DNA from: Conchocele bisecta
Lineage: Eukaryota > Mollusca > Bivalvia > Lucinida > Thyasiridae
DNA: 64,000 nucleotides
Direction of reading: 5' to 3'
Assembly (NCBI GenBank): GCA_029237695.1
Contig: CM055280.1
Location: 27,966,560 to 28,030,559 of the forward strand
The first letter of the stretch is position 1, and each line of letters starts with the position of its first letter. This document shows positions 23,059-36,491 of the stretch, one piece after another. The position numbers and the translations under genes are program-made. The notes below the pieces were generated by a model that made no database searches, was not told the DNA's origin, and was given only the letters and a program-made list of their open reading frames with translations.

Positions 23059-23541
23059 TTAAAGGTACATGCACATTCAATAGGCACAACATGTTATTTA
23101 TATCGAATACATCATCTGAGACATTTTCTAGAAAAATAAATATTAATTCACCAGTACCCCACGTATTGATTGGCATTACTATACATTTTATATCAGACGT
23201 AAGTTTCCACACTGATTGCAGAGGCGATAACCATGTTTCTTTAAAATATTACCTAGGTTTATTCTCTGTATTTATTTTTTGATGTGCATGTACCATACCT
23301 TATAATCTGTGGAAACTATTATTATTCCATGTGACTCTCTTAATTTGTATACATGATAAAGAAATAACAAGCCTCATTTGCATATGAAAATAGACTGATA
23401 CCACCGCGAGACACTATCAGTAAAATAAATATTGCTAAATTATTTATATACTGGTGGAATAATAACACGATTATACACTTATTTAATTCCTATAAACAGA
23501 TAAAGAACATGTTGTGCCTACTGAGTGGCATGTACCTTTAA
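23059..23541. mobile_element. TTAA-type MITE, complete
   Basis: Ends TTAAAGGTACATGCACATTC and GAGTGGCATGTACCTTTAA are inverted, with TTAA at each border, consistent with a TTAA target duplication as in the piggyBac group. It carries the CCTCATTTGCATATGAAAAT block common to the family. Confidence 0.78.
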
Positions 23542-23612
23542 GGGGAAAATGGACCAGTTGGGCAGTGGCCGTTGAAAGAGGAAACGTGGTCTCTGACAAA
23601 TATACCGTTCCT

Positions 23613-24231
23613 TTAAAGGGGCATATCAAGAGTTTTGGAAAAATAATAAATATTAAAACGTGTTTTCATCATGACCCTGCGTAGTGTGGTTTAATTGAAG
23701 ATATATGACGATACTAGGACTGCTGCTATATGAGTGCAAACAAGCCAGCCGTCCTAGTACCGTCATATGTCTTCAATTAAACACAATGGGTGGTTGGTCG
23801 GGCGAACGCGACGGCGTAAATTAATGGTAGGGGTTCCTCCTTATAGGAATCACGATTGGCCTGGTTTGGCCCTCAGGTACGTTTCTATCTTTGGATCTGT
23901 TGTTACCTGGGAGATGAATTGGATTATTGCCCATTATAAAAGAAGTAAGATTATTACTGAACCTACCGCTTTTGGGAGGGGGCCAAGTGATTCTGGTGTG
24001 GCGAGTGTCAGTCATCAGACTTTTTTTATTGTAAATATTCAATTCTGATTTTTGGACCGCCCCCCCCCCCCCCCCACACGCCTCCAATATGTACAGGTAA
24101 TATATGGGATTTAGTACTAAATGACATTTGCTGTTGATAGGCCGTTAAAACCCAACAAACAAATAAACTTCAATTAAACCAATTTACACGGCCATAGTAT
24201 TTTTTTCAAAATTCCTGATATGCCCATTTAA
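23613..24231. mobile_element. TTAA-type MITE interrupted by a SINE
   Basis: Left end TTAAAGGGGCATATCAAGAG and right end ATCCTGATATGCCCATTTAA-like are inverted. Subterminal GGTTTAATTGAAG/CTTCAATTAAAC also pair. The right arm is split by the SINE at 23783-24167. Confidence 0.72.
23783..24167 (+). mobile_element. SINE with 12-bp target duplication inside a MITE
   Basis: CTTCAATTAAAC is repeated at 23771-23782 and 24168-24179. The body ends CCCAACAAACAAATAAA. The 93-residue frame across its 5' part is a by-product, not a gene. Confidence 0.75.
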
Positions 24232-24404
24232 GTCCCATCTTAGTTGAATACGAGGACGACATGTCAAGTCAATACTTTGCTTCGTTGTGAAGATTTAAAA
24301 CTTTTTTACTACATAGTATATGGCTTGCCCTCATAATTTGAGATAGAGGTAAATAAAAGTAATGCCGCCATATTCCCTATGTGGCTGTGAATGGATAAAT
24401 TGGG

Positions 24405-24490
24405 TTTATGAGCTTTTGCGTCCAGTGTAGATCCAGATCAGCCTGTGCATCCGTACAGTCTGATCAGGATCTGCACTGTTCGCGATTCCA
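24405..24490. repeat. Dispersed repeat with GATCCAGATCAGCCTG dyad
   Basis: GTAGATCCAGATCAGCCTGT and CAGTCTGATCAGGATCTGCA form an inverted pair. Similar text recurs near 27575-27640. A family of this style is abundant in bivalve genomes, to my knowledge. Confidence 0.6.
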
Positions 24491-24639
24491 TCAACGACAC
24501 GGCCGTCTTGCTTCTAATATGTAATGCAAATCCTTGTCAAGCTACAGAAGTGTGTTAATCAGAAGTTATACTGGTCGCAACTTATCATAAGCCCCATTTC
24601 TCCAGTCACAGCCACAAATTGTGTATTGAATGTACACGA

Positions 24640-24817
24640 CAGCCTGCGTAAATCCTGCCCACATTATCAAGGTTTCCGAACATCTATTGCCAAGGCCAAC
24701 ACGCAATCAAGCAATTCGATTGTCTGAGCCTGAGCTTGACTTCAAGCGCAATATTCAAGTAGTTTGAAGTAAAAAATGACACAAATTGGCAAGATTAGCG
24801 CACGCGGTGGTGTAAGT
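24640..24817. mobile_element. MITE with GCGCTAATCTTGCCAA-type ends
   Basis: Left end CAGCCTGCGTAAATCCTGCC (degenerate), right end TTGGCAAGATTAGCGCACGC then GGTGGTG. Confidence 0.65.
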
Positions 24818-25358
24818 ACATGTACATTTACTGACACATGAGTTGCAACATACCGTTTTAACAGTTGACAAAATGTTCATGGTAAATGCGGAATTCGGTA
24901 TTGACATTTCGTCAACGTGCGACGCCATTTACGGAAAATATCGTATTTTTTGTGTAATGTTTTATCATGACTGAGATATTGGGTATAAAATCACATGGCT
25001 TGTCTCATAATTATATTATTACCGTCTGGTACATTTAAAGCATACGAACGTGATGGAAACGCTTGGCGAACGCTTTCTGATAGTGCTGCCAACGGCTCTG
25101 TTCTTCATAGACAACTTACATCGAAGGTACCCAATCATTTCGGTTACTTTGTATTAGGGTAAATTTATATACTGTATATATAGATGGATGAACATTATTT
25201 TGCGACATATTTCGCATTTTACGTGCATATCCTTTACATAATATATTAAATAAATTATGCATTAAATGTATTTTGTTATTTAAATGTATCCAACTTGATA
25301 ATATAATGTGACAGCAGTATTTGTAAAAGAAATAATTTAGGTTTTGGAGAAATAAACA

Positions 25359-25550
25359 CAGTGGAACCTATCTAAACAGGACACCCTGGGAGGGTGTCCG
25401 GTTTAGAGATGTTATGACTATGCCAAGGTATGCGGCTATGCTTTGCGAACTTGAACAACCATTTTCATCATAAATATGTACCAAAGAATCTCATAACAAT
25501 TAAGGATACACAGACTGCCTGTGCGTCCGGTTTAGAGAGGGTCTACTCTG
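25359..25550. mobile_element. MITE, Tc1/mariner-like ends
   Basis: Left CAGTGGAACCTATCTAAACA and right TCCGGTTTAGAGAGGGTCTA are inverted. Internal GGACACCCTGGGAGGGTGTCC is palindromic. Confidence 0.7.
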
Positions 25551-25564
25551 TAAAAAAAGAAATA

Positions 25565-25790
25565 CAGTGAAACCTCTCTAAACCGGACACCCTGGGAGGT
25601 CCCCAGGGTGTCCGGTTTAGAGATATTCCAGTGTAAGCCAAGTACTACTATATGACCATTCTGGTACATATACATGTACGTGCTTTGCGATCATGCACAT
25701 ACATTACAATCTGACATAAATGGCGGTGAAACCAATCAAAAATAGGATCGCAGATGTTGTATTGGTGTTCGGTTTAGAGATGTTCCACTG
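25565..25790. mobile_element. MITE, Tc1/mariner-like ends, second copy
   Basis: TA-flanked; left CAGTGAAACCTCTCTAAACC, right GGTTTAGAGATGTTCCACTG. Internal palindrome around CCCTGGGAGGTCCCCAGGG. Confidence 0.75.
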
Positions 25791-25799
25791 TAATTGATT

Positions 25800-28196
25800 A
25801 TGCCATCTAAGGCTATCCTTAGAAATATTACGCACATATAAGCCAGAGAACATTACTAATGGTTTCGAAGATCTTGGTATCGAAAGTGTATTAACATGAT
25901 TAAGATATAATGTGATCTATAAAACGGTGACGTGACGAAATAAAAACTGATACTATATGTGTACCTTTGAAAAATACATGAAGGTTAAAGCCCCTATACG
26001 GCTCAAGTTGCCTAATTTGGCCTCCTATTGGGTTTTCCCACACATAAATCCAACAGGTTTCTATTTACACACACTTTGAAACTGTTTGCATTCATTTTGG
26101 TACAAAAATGAGTTTGCAGTCGATGAAAATATCAATATGTGTTGATAAACAAACAGCAGGTGCGTGTTTCAAAGCCCGATCGATTTTCCGATAGACGATC
26201 GGGTCAACTCCTCAACTCCCCGATTCGCGGCCGATGAATTTCGATAACCGGAGTTTACCGACTCGCTTCCGAGCCGAAGCCGTTGGGTTACGGAAATGAA
26301 ATTGTTAATATTTACATTTTGCACTGAGTGGTACACAAAACAAGAGTTTGTTGTCTTCACATTGCGATTAAGATGTAAATCTCAAGACTTGAGATGTATC
26401 TATGTATATTTTAGTTTTGTGTACTAAATCAGTTGCCAAACATCTTTTTGTGTCTGAAAAAATCGGAAAATTGTAATACTGAGCTGTTCAGGGCCTTTAA
26501 ATTTAATTCCGTTGACAAGGTCGACGCAAAATAAAATTAAAAGAAATGGACACATTACGCAAGACTCAAGACTTAGTATGCACGCTATACAATTGTATTA
26601 TAAGCACTTACAAAGCTGAACATGTCTGTACACGTACTAATCGTCAGACGAAATGGGAAAGGACAGCGATCACAAAGCGGGAATGGTAAATAGAATATAA
26701 TATGCGTGGCTGTTTTGTTTGGTGAGTCATTTCGACTTTCACTCGTTCATTGGTTGCTTAAGCAGAGCCCACAAACTCTTCCTGATAGAAATGTATGAAC
26801 ATAATAATTATTTATCGCACGAATTGTCGTCAGCAAATATTGAAGTGTTCGCGTATTTGGTTTCAGTTTAATGTTTTGCATGTTCTGTTGGCTTTCTCTT
26901 TGATTCGCCTATAGACACGACATTGAACAAGTGCAAAGTACACATACATGTTTTGAAATGCACATGACTGAATCATATTGGAGTCTCTCTAAATCAGTAG
27001 CCGATTTCACTTACCAAGTTAAGTACATGTATACTTTGATGGAGTAATCATTTATTTTTCCCGAAATGCATTATTTCATATATAACTAACGACTTTATAT
27101 ATTTGATGATTAAAAGTGTGCAGATTATTATACTGAAATTATTACATTATCACCGTCAAATTGGCTGTGATAATGTAATACATTCAGTGTAATAAATATT
27201 AATTTAAGTGTATTTAGCAAAATAAGTATACTTTGCAATTTTGGTGAAATAGGCAGTGTACCGGTATAGAGCACATATTACCTGTAAAGCGGAAAACGTG
27301 AAATTACCTGTGAATATGATAAATTCATTGGCACAATGGTTTTACCGGCGCTATGTACAACACCGGGTGTATTAATGTGGCTGTGTGACAGATAGTGCAT
27401 TGTAACTCCATAGAAGCATTTAACAAAAACAGTTGAGATATGTGTCTGACTGGAGAAATGAGGATTATGGGATTTGTGATCAGTGTAGCTCCTGGTCACA
27501 CCCATGTATCCTGATATCGATCCATATGTGTTTGTTCGAAGTATGACGGGTGTTTCCTTAATGGAATGGCGAACGGCGCAGATCCTGATCAGACTGCGCA
27601 TTCACAGGCTAATCTGAATCTAAACTGGGCAAAAACACACATAAGGTAAGCCCCATTTCTCGAGCCACAGCCACAGATATCAATGGGTATTGTAGGAGTA
27701 ACATTTTCTGTTATATGGTGGGCAAACGTGGAGAAAATATATATTCAGGTGACGCATTTAGTTGATAACAATAATTTCAAAATGTCCAGTTTCATTTGCA
27801 TATCAAAATTGTTCCTGATACAACCGCGCGTGTCTATCAGTAATTCAAAGATTAATAAATTATTTTATCTGTTTAGCGGGCACTCGTAATGTTTAAAGCT
27901 GGTGGAACAGTTGTACAGTTATTTAATTCCTATAACGAAAATGGTGTGCTTAACAGCAGGGATCCAAACTTTTATATACCAATTATAGCTGTTAGTATGA
28001 TTGCATTGTGCGTTTATTCAGACAAGGTTTATATACCTCATGTACACTGTAATTGTTAAAATATGGTTATTGTTGGCAGTGTGAGGTGTCGTTTCTTTTT
28101 GTTTCTTTTTTTTTTGCTATTTTTATGTTCGTTGGCTAACTTCTTGTCTCAAACATCAACCAGACCAGCGAGCATCAGAACAGTCGTAGATTAACT
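25800..28196. other. Spacer DNA without recognised genes
   Basis: No coding region recognised. A small hairpin with TTACATTATCAC/GTGATAATGTAA arms lies near 27145-27182. A dispersed repeat lies near 27575-27670. Confidence 0.5.
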
Positions 28197-28544
28197 TTAA
28201 AGGTGCATTCCCACTCAGTAGGCACACATTGTTCTCTATAGGAGTTAAATAAGTGTATAATTGTGTCAATATCCAACCAGTTATAAATGTTATGAGTGCG
28301 CGATTACAGATATAATCATTTAGTAATATTTAGTGTACTGATAGTGACGCGCGGTGGTATGAGGCTATTTTCATATGCAAATGAGGCATAAGTGTAGCAG
28401 TTTAAGTCTAATATAAAATGTATAATAATGCCAATCATTACGTGGGGTAATGGTGAATGAATGTTGATTTTGCCACAAAAAGTATCAGATGATGTCTCTG
28501 ATATAAGAACATTTTGTGCCTACTGAGTGGGCATGTACCTTTAA
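28197..28544. mobile_element. TTAA-type MITE, complete (spans arm B border)
   Basis: Ends TTAAAGGTGCATTCCCACTC and GTGGGCATGTACCTTTAA, with TTAA borders. The arm A/B homology ends inside it only because arm A runs into the gap. Confidence 0.75.
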
Positions 28545-30330
28545 CCTTTTCATCCCTAAGTAACTGGAATGGATTTTGATATGTTAATTTTGCAACCAAT
28601 CCAATCGTCACAAAATGGTTTTCAGACTAGTCCATTTATGAAAAGGGGATATTTTTGTTCTCAAAAATATGAAAATTACTTTCAAAAAGTGCAGATCCTG
28701 ATGAGACGGCTCGTTATGAGTTCATCTGGATCTGCAGTGTTTACATAAACCGCTATAAGCGGGCTTTCGTGAGCAAAGGGTTAAGCCTGTCAAGCGCTAC
28801 ATAAAGCACACCAATATAGCGCATAGGCTTGTGATTGGACCCTACTGTCTGTTTCATGTTTTGCAACGACGAACGATTGGCAATTAAACACATTAAATCT
28901 AAAATATATTAAAATTAATATAACAAAAAGTCACGGGTGGGGGGGGGGGGGGAGTGGAAAATGGAAACATTTTGGAAAGTGACTCCTAAACCTGTCTAGA
29001 TTGCTTGGAAATGATATAGCTAAGAAAACAAAATTAGTTTTAGAAAATCGGTCCACAAATTTAAAAACAAATATCTATTTTATACACAATGTTAAATTCC
29101 CATAGAAAAATTCCCATTAAATTCCCACGAAAAGAATTGTTCCAATACAATCAATACTCGATGAATTTTCATCAAATGAAACCTTTTGGGTAGGGTGACT
29201 TTTTGTTATTGATGAAAAAGTACTTACATTTAACTAGTTTTATGATGTAATCTGTTAAATAGCCAAACGTCCGTCGGTAGCAAAACGTGGAACAGACAGT
29301 AGACGTCTAATCCTGTCTATCAATAATAACATAATCTTAGTAAATTAAATAATAATTAAATAAAATTTAGCCCAAGCACACGTGACGGGATAGAACATTA
29401 TAATGGAAGCAATAGTCGTGCACATGTAAATTATTCAATTAAACTCACTCACTCAAGGTAATTTCAGCTAGTTATTTCGCTTTGCAAATCCATTTATGTC
29501 TATTACAGAGATCCGGTCCTATGCTGTATTTAAACGTTTATTTCTTGCTGAATAGCACAGCAATGAGGTTTATTTTTTAACAGAGTAAACATTATCAGAT
29601 TGAATATATGTGTAGTCTGATCTGAGTCCATACTGATTGTAATAACATAACTAAGTGTGAACATATGAATTCAGCAACTAGTGTAGTCCCATATCAGATT
29701 GCGCAGATATGTAGAATTACTTGGATCAACACTCGTCGAAACGACTCCTTTTCACAACAAGTCATGCTACATTCGCTCCTTTTGCAAGCAATAAGGCCCT
29801 AAACTACACAGTTTGACTGGATTTCTATAAATACCGTCAACGGGAGATAACTAGCTACGATCCCTCATTGGGTGAGCATTAATACTCATATATCATGTAC
29901 ATGATGTAAAAGAGATAGGATCTCGTTTCGACGAGTTAGCTATCATCTCGTTCCCATGATATATCATCTTCTTCCCACGAGATAGCAACTTGTTCGAACG
30001 AGTTTACTTAGCTATTTCGTTACCACGAGATGGCATCTCGTTCAAACGACATAATCAGCCAATAGAATAACATATATTACTCCAAAATATAAGGTATTTT
30101 AACCTACCATTATAGCAATGTACATGTAGCTAATATAAATGCAAAATATGCAAAAACAACGTCATTTATTTAAACGTGTGGTTCCATTTGTAGCCGTAAT
30201 CTAACATAGACCTTGTTGGACTAAGAGAAAATGCTTTCACTAAATGTTTGAAGATTATATCGTATTCACAGGTTTGATGAGTCACAACTGATGTACCATG
30301 TACCGAATAGTACGTATAATTCTTGTTTTT
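28545..30330. other. Noncoding DNA (arm B)
   Basis: Counterpart of 13939-15756. Includes poly-G near 28938 and the palindromic GAACGAGAT array near 29915-30050. No gene. Confidence 0.5.
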
Positions 30331-30604
30331 ATTAATTCGTTCCCACGAAATAACAATTCGTTCCCTCAATTTAACAATTCGTTCCCACGAATTAACAATT
30401 CATTCCCACGAATTAACAATTCGCTCCCACGAAATAGCATTTCGTTGTTCCAACGGGAACGAATTGTTAATTCGAGGGAACGAATTGTTAAATCGAGGGA
30501 ACGAATTATTACATCGTGAGAACTATTTGTTAATTCGAGGGAACGAATTGCTATTTCGTGGGAACGAATTAACAAAAAAAAATCTATGTCCCTGCGAGGC
30601 TCCG
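30331..30604. repeat. Palindromic minisatellite element (arm B)
   Basis: Inverted counterpart of 13644-13938, ending GCGAGGCTCC. Unit order and number match arm A with point changes. Confidence 0.85.
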
Positions 30605-30696
30605 TAAATACGAGATTGTATTGATTAAATATTCCTATGACTGACAAATATTGACACCACCATTGTACGCGAACATGTAATAAATCATATGGTATA

Positions 30697-30950
30697 CACG
30701 ACCGCCTGCGCTAATCTTGCCAATAATTATTTGTAAATGTCTTTCTTACGAAATTCCTGAATAATGTGTTTGAAATAAAGCAGATTTATTGGCTAAGCCT
30801 GAGCCATAGCCAATCAACTCATAGATTGCGAGTTATTATTGTCAATAGATGCTTCGAAACGTTGACATATAGTTAGTGCTACAGCTCAGGCACAGCCAAT
30901 CAACTGATGATGCGCAGAAACGTTGACATCTTGGCAAGACTGTGGCCGCC
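30697..30950. mobile_element. MITE with GCGCTAATCTTGCCAA ends (arm B)
   Basis: Left end CACGACCGCCTGCGCTAATC. Counterpart of 13276-13544. Confidence 0.7.
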
Positions 30951-30954
30951 TTGT

Positions 30955-33842
30955 CAGGGCTGCGATGTTTGTATTCGGAACCGTTTCGGTAATAAGTTTG
31001 CGGAGACCATATATTGTCTCCCTTTGAGTATTGATGCCAAAACCGCAGAACTGTAGACATGTGTTAGCCTATTTCATACAGGATGCATATACCCATCCAT
31101 ACACATGTATCTCCGTATACATACACATTTTGTCCTGTTTTTTCATTTATCATTGAACATGTATACATATTGTTACCACTCATTTGAGCCGTCGTCGTCG
31201 AGAAGGTTTTAATGCGTGGTTACAACATTCACACCCGTGCAGAAAAAAAAAGATATTTAAACTTTTCTTCAAAGCGGAAAGGGCTAAATAGTTCTGAACT
31301 CGTTGTAAACCAAATATTCGTATCCGATCATTACCTGACACGACACAGTAAACGTATGTTATCAGTCAGTACGTATTCGGCCAATACAAAGCTCGTTACC
31401 TGATAAATAAACTACTCTAACATAAGAAAGATGTTTTACCAGGGTGCTAAGAAAAACCGGTGTCTCATGGCGTTTTTGACCAGTCTAGCCCGAGAGCGGC
31501 CTCCATATTTGCACCATATGATCAACGTCAGGGGGTGAGGGGGGGGGGAGGGGTAGTATGTGAAAGGTGAGCGGCAGCCTTAGGTAGGCGAAAAGGTTTG
31601 GCGGTGGAGCAAATGGAGTAAAAAGACGGTCATTTGTCACGAGGTAGGTACATGTTCGTTGTTTTATTCATATTTTAATTTAAAACACAAGGAAGTCATA
31701 TAGCCTATGTAACAATGGAATATATCATAGATCTACGAATGCAGACACTTTGTTAAAATATGAAGTGACAAAAAGGATTGTGTCGTCTCTTCTTGTAAAC
31801 AAACTATGCCGTTACAAATGTTGCAGACATTTTTGGGTCGATTTTAATGAAAATACGGTCTATACCACTGTATATAACCAATGTATCCCACAATTATCCA
31901 CTATTTAACACGTTTTACGGCATGCCGCCATTCGCATACATCGTCCGTGAAAACGATGTGTATGCACTCTAAAGGTTTGGCGGCGGAAAGTTTATGTAAT
32001 TCTAAACGTTTGTGGCAGGTTTGTTTGGCAAATTGTGTGGCAACGTATTAATTAGTAGTATAGTTATATATGTTCATATTTGAGACAGTATTGTTATTCC
32101 GTGTGTTTTTGATGACCGATGGAGGTATACGCATCTCAGTAGAAAAGCAATATTTAGCGGAATATTTTGCCTGTGCCCGTGTTGAGAACACTTTCTGAGC
32201 CGGTTTGAGTTCATTTTGTTTTAAAATATGTTCCTTAAAGTGTTCACGCATACAGCACTTCTCCAAACACTAAATTGAATTGATTCGCAGTTGGGAATTT
32301 CTTGGGGACCGTACATCGATGCATGTGGAGTACATTATTTGCCACGTTGAATACCACCGTTGTACTCGTACCATAGATCGCTATAGTTGTGTTTTTTCCC
32401 CGCCCCCCGACTCATGGCCCTTAGGGCGTATACCTCACTATTTTGAAACATTTACTGCTTTATCACCATGTATATGTGAATGCCCCATCCCCTATGCGAT
32501 AGCAAGGGTGCATATTGCGTGCTATTAATGTTTTGTACGTCCGTCCGTCCGTCCGTCCGTCCGTCAGTCCGTGTACATTTACGTCGAAAAGTTGAAAAGT
32601 GTGTATGCGTTTCGCAATCTTGTAATATCTTCAATATTACTTGAAGGATTGCTTTAATATTTGGTCAGTTCATTCACCTGAACATGGGCGACGCAATCGC
32701 ACCACCAATGACACGACATTCACCTTTATGACCTTCGAAATGGTGCTAAAACACTACCAATATGCCATGGGGGCATATCCATATTTTACAAACATAATAT
32801 CTAGTTATTCCATAGCTCTACTATGATGCTTTTATATCCAATGACATGGTCAAATAAGGATTTGCTTTCAGAAAGTTTCACGTTTTGGTGATCAAATGAT
32901 GTCAAAATTCGTGATGACATTCGGTGTCGTTAACACCGACTGACATTTTGACAGTTCGTTATATACCGTTTATTTAAGAAGGTGAACTGATTATCGTGAA
33001 ATACTGCACGAGTGATTGGGTCCTTACGCTATTATTCTAGATAATCAACTCACCTGGTTAAAATAAACATGTTCTTACATTTCGAGAGAGGAATAGCATT
33101 TACAATATGAGTTCGACTGCAAACACAATCGCCAACTGTGGAAATCTTGACACACACACTTGCTTGTCTACATTCTATGTTAAATGACTACATGTCTGCC
33201 ATAGGATGTCGTATTCATGGAAACCGGGGATGGCAGCGGGACAAACGTAGATAACGACAGTACCAGACTCATAGCTTAACACATACTCAGTCTCTCTACC
33301 GCTCTGCTATCATCATAGCAAACATTCATACGTATGCACTGGTAGTCTATTCATATAATGGCATAGGGGAAATTCACAAATTGATGTCACTCACTCACAG
33401 TGGCTGCTCATGTCTTCGTTGTCACCCGAGACCCTCCCCATAATCCACCCCACCCAGGATCCGCACATGGACACCTCATCAACCTGGAGCTTTAATAATG
33501 CAATTTATTTTCCATACGTACTGCCTACCACTCCCCACCGGCACACTATCTGGACGACATTTATATAAACTACGTTAGTATGATAAATTGTTTAGGCAGC
33601 TGAAAAAAAGAACATTTGGCGTTTGTAAGAAGTCTAGAATAGATATTGGTTCTTAACGTTTTGATCATAGCTTCTTCAGTAACGGAACATCATAGTTCCA
33701 TATCAGATTTCACCGACCTTGTCAGCCTTTGATGTGTTAAGGGTGACCCAGAATTGCCATGCCCAAATGTGTGTTGACACCTACAAAATGGCGGTAGACA
33801 GCATGAGACAGGATGATTTACCGTTGGTTTACACATTGTGAA
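30955..33842. other. Noncoding flank (arm B)
   Basis: Arm B equivalent of 10358-13260, noncoding as judged there. CCGT microsatellite at 32539-32572 and poly-G near 31540. Confidence 0.6.
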
Positions 33843-34473
33843 TAAGGGGGCAGTGAAGTGTTAATTTAAAATTATCAATTTCACGCCCTCGGACAGTATG
33901 TATTTAATTCAATGTTCCAAATAAGTGGGCAGACAGCAATATGAGTTCGACATGTGTGACCTAGACACACTAGAAGCTTTTACATAAACACAAATATGCT
34001 GCTCTATTAGTGCTCCTTACCTATGCAGGAATGTGAAATATCTTGCTGCAGCCTCTTTAAAATTGTCCAATTCTGAGGTAAAATATTCACTTTAAAACCA
34101 TGCCGTGCCACGCTACTTGCGGAACTACAGATTGAATGTTGTATGTGTTCTCAATCATCATCCAGAGGCAAATGCACTATCATGGTGCAAACCAGTTCCC
34201 ATCCATGAGTTTTCTCTGAAATAAATTCTTGTTTGAAACTCCCAGAAAAATCTGTTGTTTTGATCAGTTTTTGTCACAACATACCCTCAATTCGTATTTG
34301 CCCATTTCTGATCAATGGGAACAGGTCAGATGGCCTGGAATGAGCATTCATCAATTAATACGATGTAAAATCTGAATAAAATACAAAATCAACTACAAAA
34401 TAATAATTAATTAAAATGAATTTTAATCAGCAGGTGCCATTATACGAAACTGGCGGCTAACTGGTCACTGCTA
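33843..34473 (-). repeat. Single hybrid 630-bp repeat (arm B)
   Basis: Compared with arm A it has copy-1 diagnostic bases at the gag-side end and copy-2 bases at the other end, so it looks like a recombination product of the two repeats. Confidence 0.88.
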
Positions 34474-35689
34474 CATAAAAGGATAACCAATGTCATTGTA
34501 TGCATGCTTGCATGTGTATTATTGGCCTATGAATGTTTTAGTATGACTGTGAAGTGTTAAACTGCTCACGCATCAGACCGTTTCGTAAAATGCCACGACA
34601 GATTGGGCTGTTATTGTGACCAATGTTTATGTTAATGGGATCTCAGCTTTACCGGATACAGAAAATATAAAATACAGATGAAATAGTAAAACACATCCAT
34701 AGAGCTGAGATTTTCTGTGTTAACCAGACATGTATAATGTGTCGTCTTCACCTGAACACAGACCGTTTATTGCCGACCCCAGACACAGGGAAATATCGAC
34801 CTGTCCACAATACCAGACTCTGGGAAGGGAGGAAATTCCAACAAATGACCACCTGTACAGTACACATATCAGCCACTGTTCACGACTATAGATGCCCCCG
34901 CTGATACCCCGAGATACATATAACCACGAATGTACCCACATGAGACTGATACAGTTCAAAGTAATATACACTGTACCCAGCGGCAATACAAATTTCGGCT
35001 ACTTTTCAATTAGACCACGCTCACTTATCCTTTGTCATGCACATGTTCCGACATCAAATCAAACACGAACGTAACGATATACCACAAAAACAGCTGATCA
35101 GACATTCGGGATACACAGGAGCCAAGGTCAACAACTCGTGGTACACCTCCAGTTTTGACAACGTCGGGTTATCCCCCAGTAGCTATGTCAGGGACAGAAG
35201 ACCTCTGTACACAGATAGACTGCTTCCGGGTCAGTACCCGGAGAAAAATGTATGTGTTACATGTGCCTTGAGGCAGGTTCGGGTGCACTGATGTAGTGTA
35301 TTAATGTATGTGGAGACATCGTTTACACAGGGGTTCTAGTACACATCTGCAGTTTGAATGGATATTTTGTGTGGCAGGACACATGTAAATGAAATGATAT
35401 GCGGCTCTTCGACTGTTGTGACGTGATGATTGTTGACCCCGCGCTGTCCTGTTTCCATTCCTGCCAGAACAAATAAATGGTCAAAAGGGTGTTGTTGACA
35501 AGTTGTGAGAAACACGGCACGATCCAGTCGTCAAAGACATTGTAACTCAATTTGTGATTCCAATGTTTATGGTTTTACAGGCGGTGAGTGAAAATTCCCA
35601 CAAGAACGCGATATGTTTAATATACAGTTATATCGTGTGTCGAGGCCAGAACAGTATTTGGCAAGGGAGACAATCCATGAACAGTCAAT
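34474..35689. other. Flank upstream of gag remnant, arm B
   Basis: No recognised gene. An 84-residue frame at 35037-35291 (plus) is nearly identical in arm A (6908-7162, minus), but the arms are so similar that this says little about selection. Arm B has ~150 bp here (34788-34938) missing from arm A. Part of the retroelement 5' region is possible. Confidence 0.5.
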
Positions 35690-36491
35690 GTGGTTATGCA
35701 TATTAACCAAAAACCTTCACATGGCCAAATGCATTCACAACAAATGCACACACCAAACCTTATGATAAGTCAACTCAACCACGACGTGCCCAATGTGAGA
35801 GCCCATAGGGAAGTGAAATCAGACACATTTAACGGGAGATTATCAGATTTATTGAACAGGTATCAACCTGGAACCAATGGATCAATGACGAAAAGGGGCG
35901 ATTACGATTAACAATTTGTTCACGGGGGGACGCTCAGACATTACTGATTGAGTTATCTATTGAACAATTAAATCACTACGATTATGTAAAACAGTTACTT
36001 ATTCAGTGATTGAATCCACAGGAGTCAGAAATAGCATATGACATTGTGTGAATTTCGAAACAGAAAAAGGAAGGAAAACGAGTCTGAATTTACAAAATGA
36101 CTCGTTACAAGCATACATCATAGATGCTTATGTCCATGGTCTGTGGGGATACGAGGTCCGTAAGCATGTACAATACAACCATCCAACAACATTACAACAA
36201 GCCATTTCACTCGCAGTGAATATGAGGCATTCGATGGACCTATTGATAGATTAACTAATCCGGTGGAGAATGCTGGCTCTTCAAACGTTCATCCCATAAA
36301 GCACAGGCAAAAGTAATGCAAATATCCCGAAACAAACCAGCGAGACACCGACATTTGGGACATTTCACGATTGATAGATGATAAACTGTCTAAACTGAGT
36401 ACAGCTCCAGCTCAGTATTAACCCTCCACCAAACAGCAGACCCCCAAACGATGGCAATCAAGGGAATAGTGCATATGAGATTGGGAACTGG
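35690..36491 (+). pseudogene. 5' part of retrotransposon gag-like remnant (arm B)
   Basis: Broken gag-like reading ending at the Polinton left end. Blocks in successive frames are SDTFNGR, then NDEKGRLRLTICSRGDAQTL with LNHYDYVKQLL, then DSLQAYIIDAYVHGL and TTLQQAISLA. The last part is a Pro/Asn-rich tail. This order (substrate block, RGDAQ, then the LQ-A-ISLA block) is typical of Ty3/Gypsy-type gag. Several frameshifts and stops make it a pseudogene. The same sequence is in arm A (5705-6510, minus). Confidence 0.7.

Noticed and set aside
25052..25152. Possible host first exon (a hydrophobic frame starting METLGERFLIVLPTALFFI near 25052)
   Set aside because: The frame is only ~34 codons, and no second exon or supporting similarity is visible. 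Not called.
26169..26360. 63-residue minus-strand frame
   Set aside because: No motif, isolated, and surrounded by noncoding DNA. Within chance expectation.
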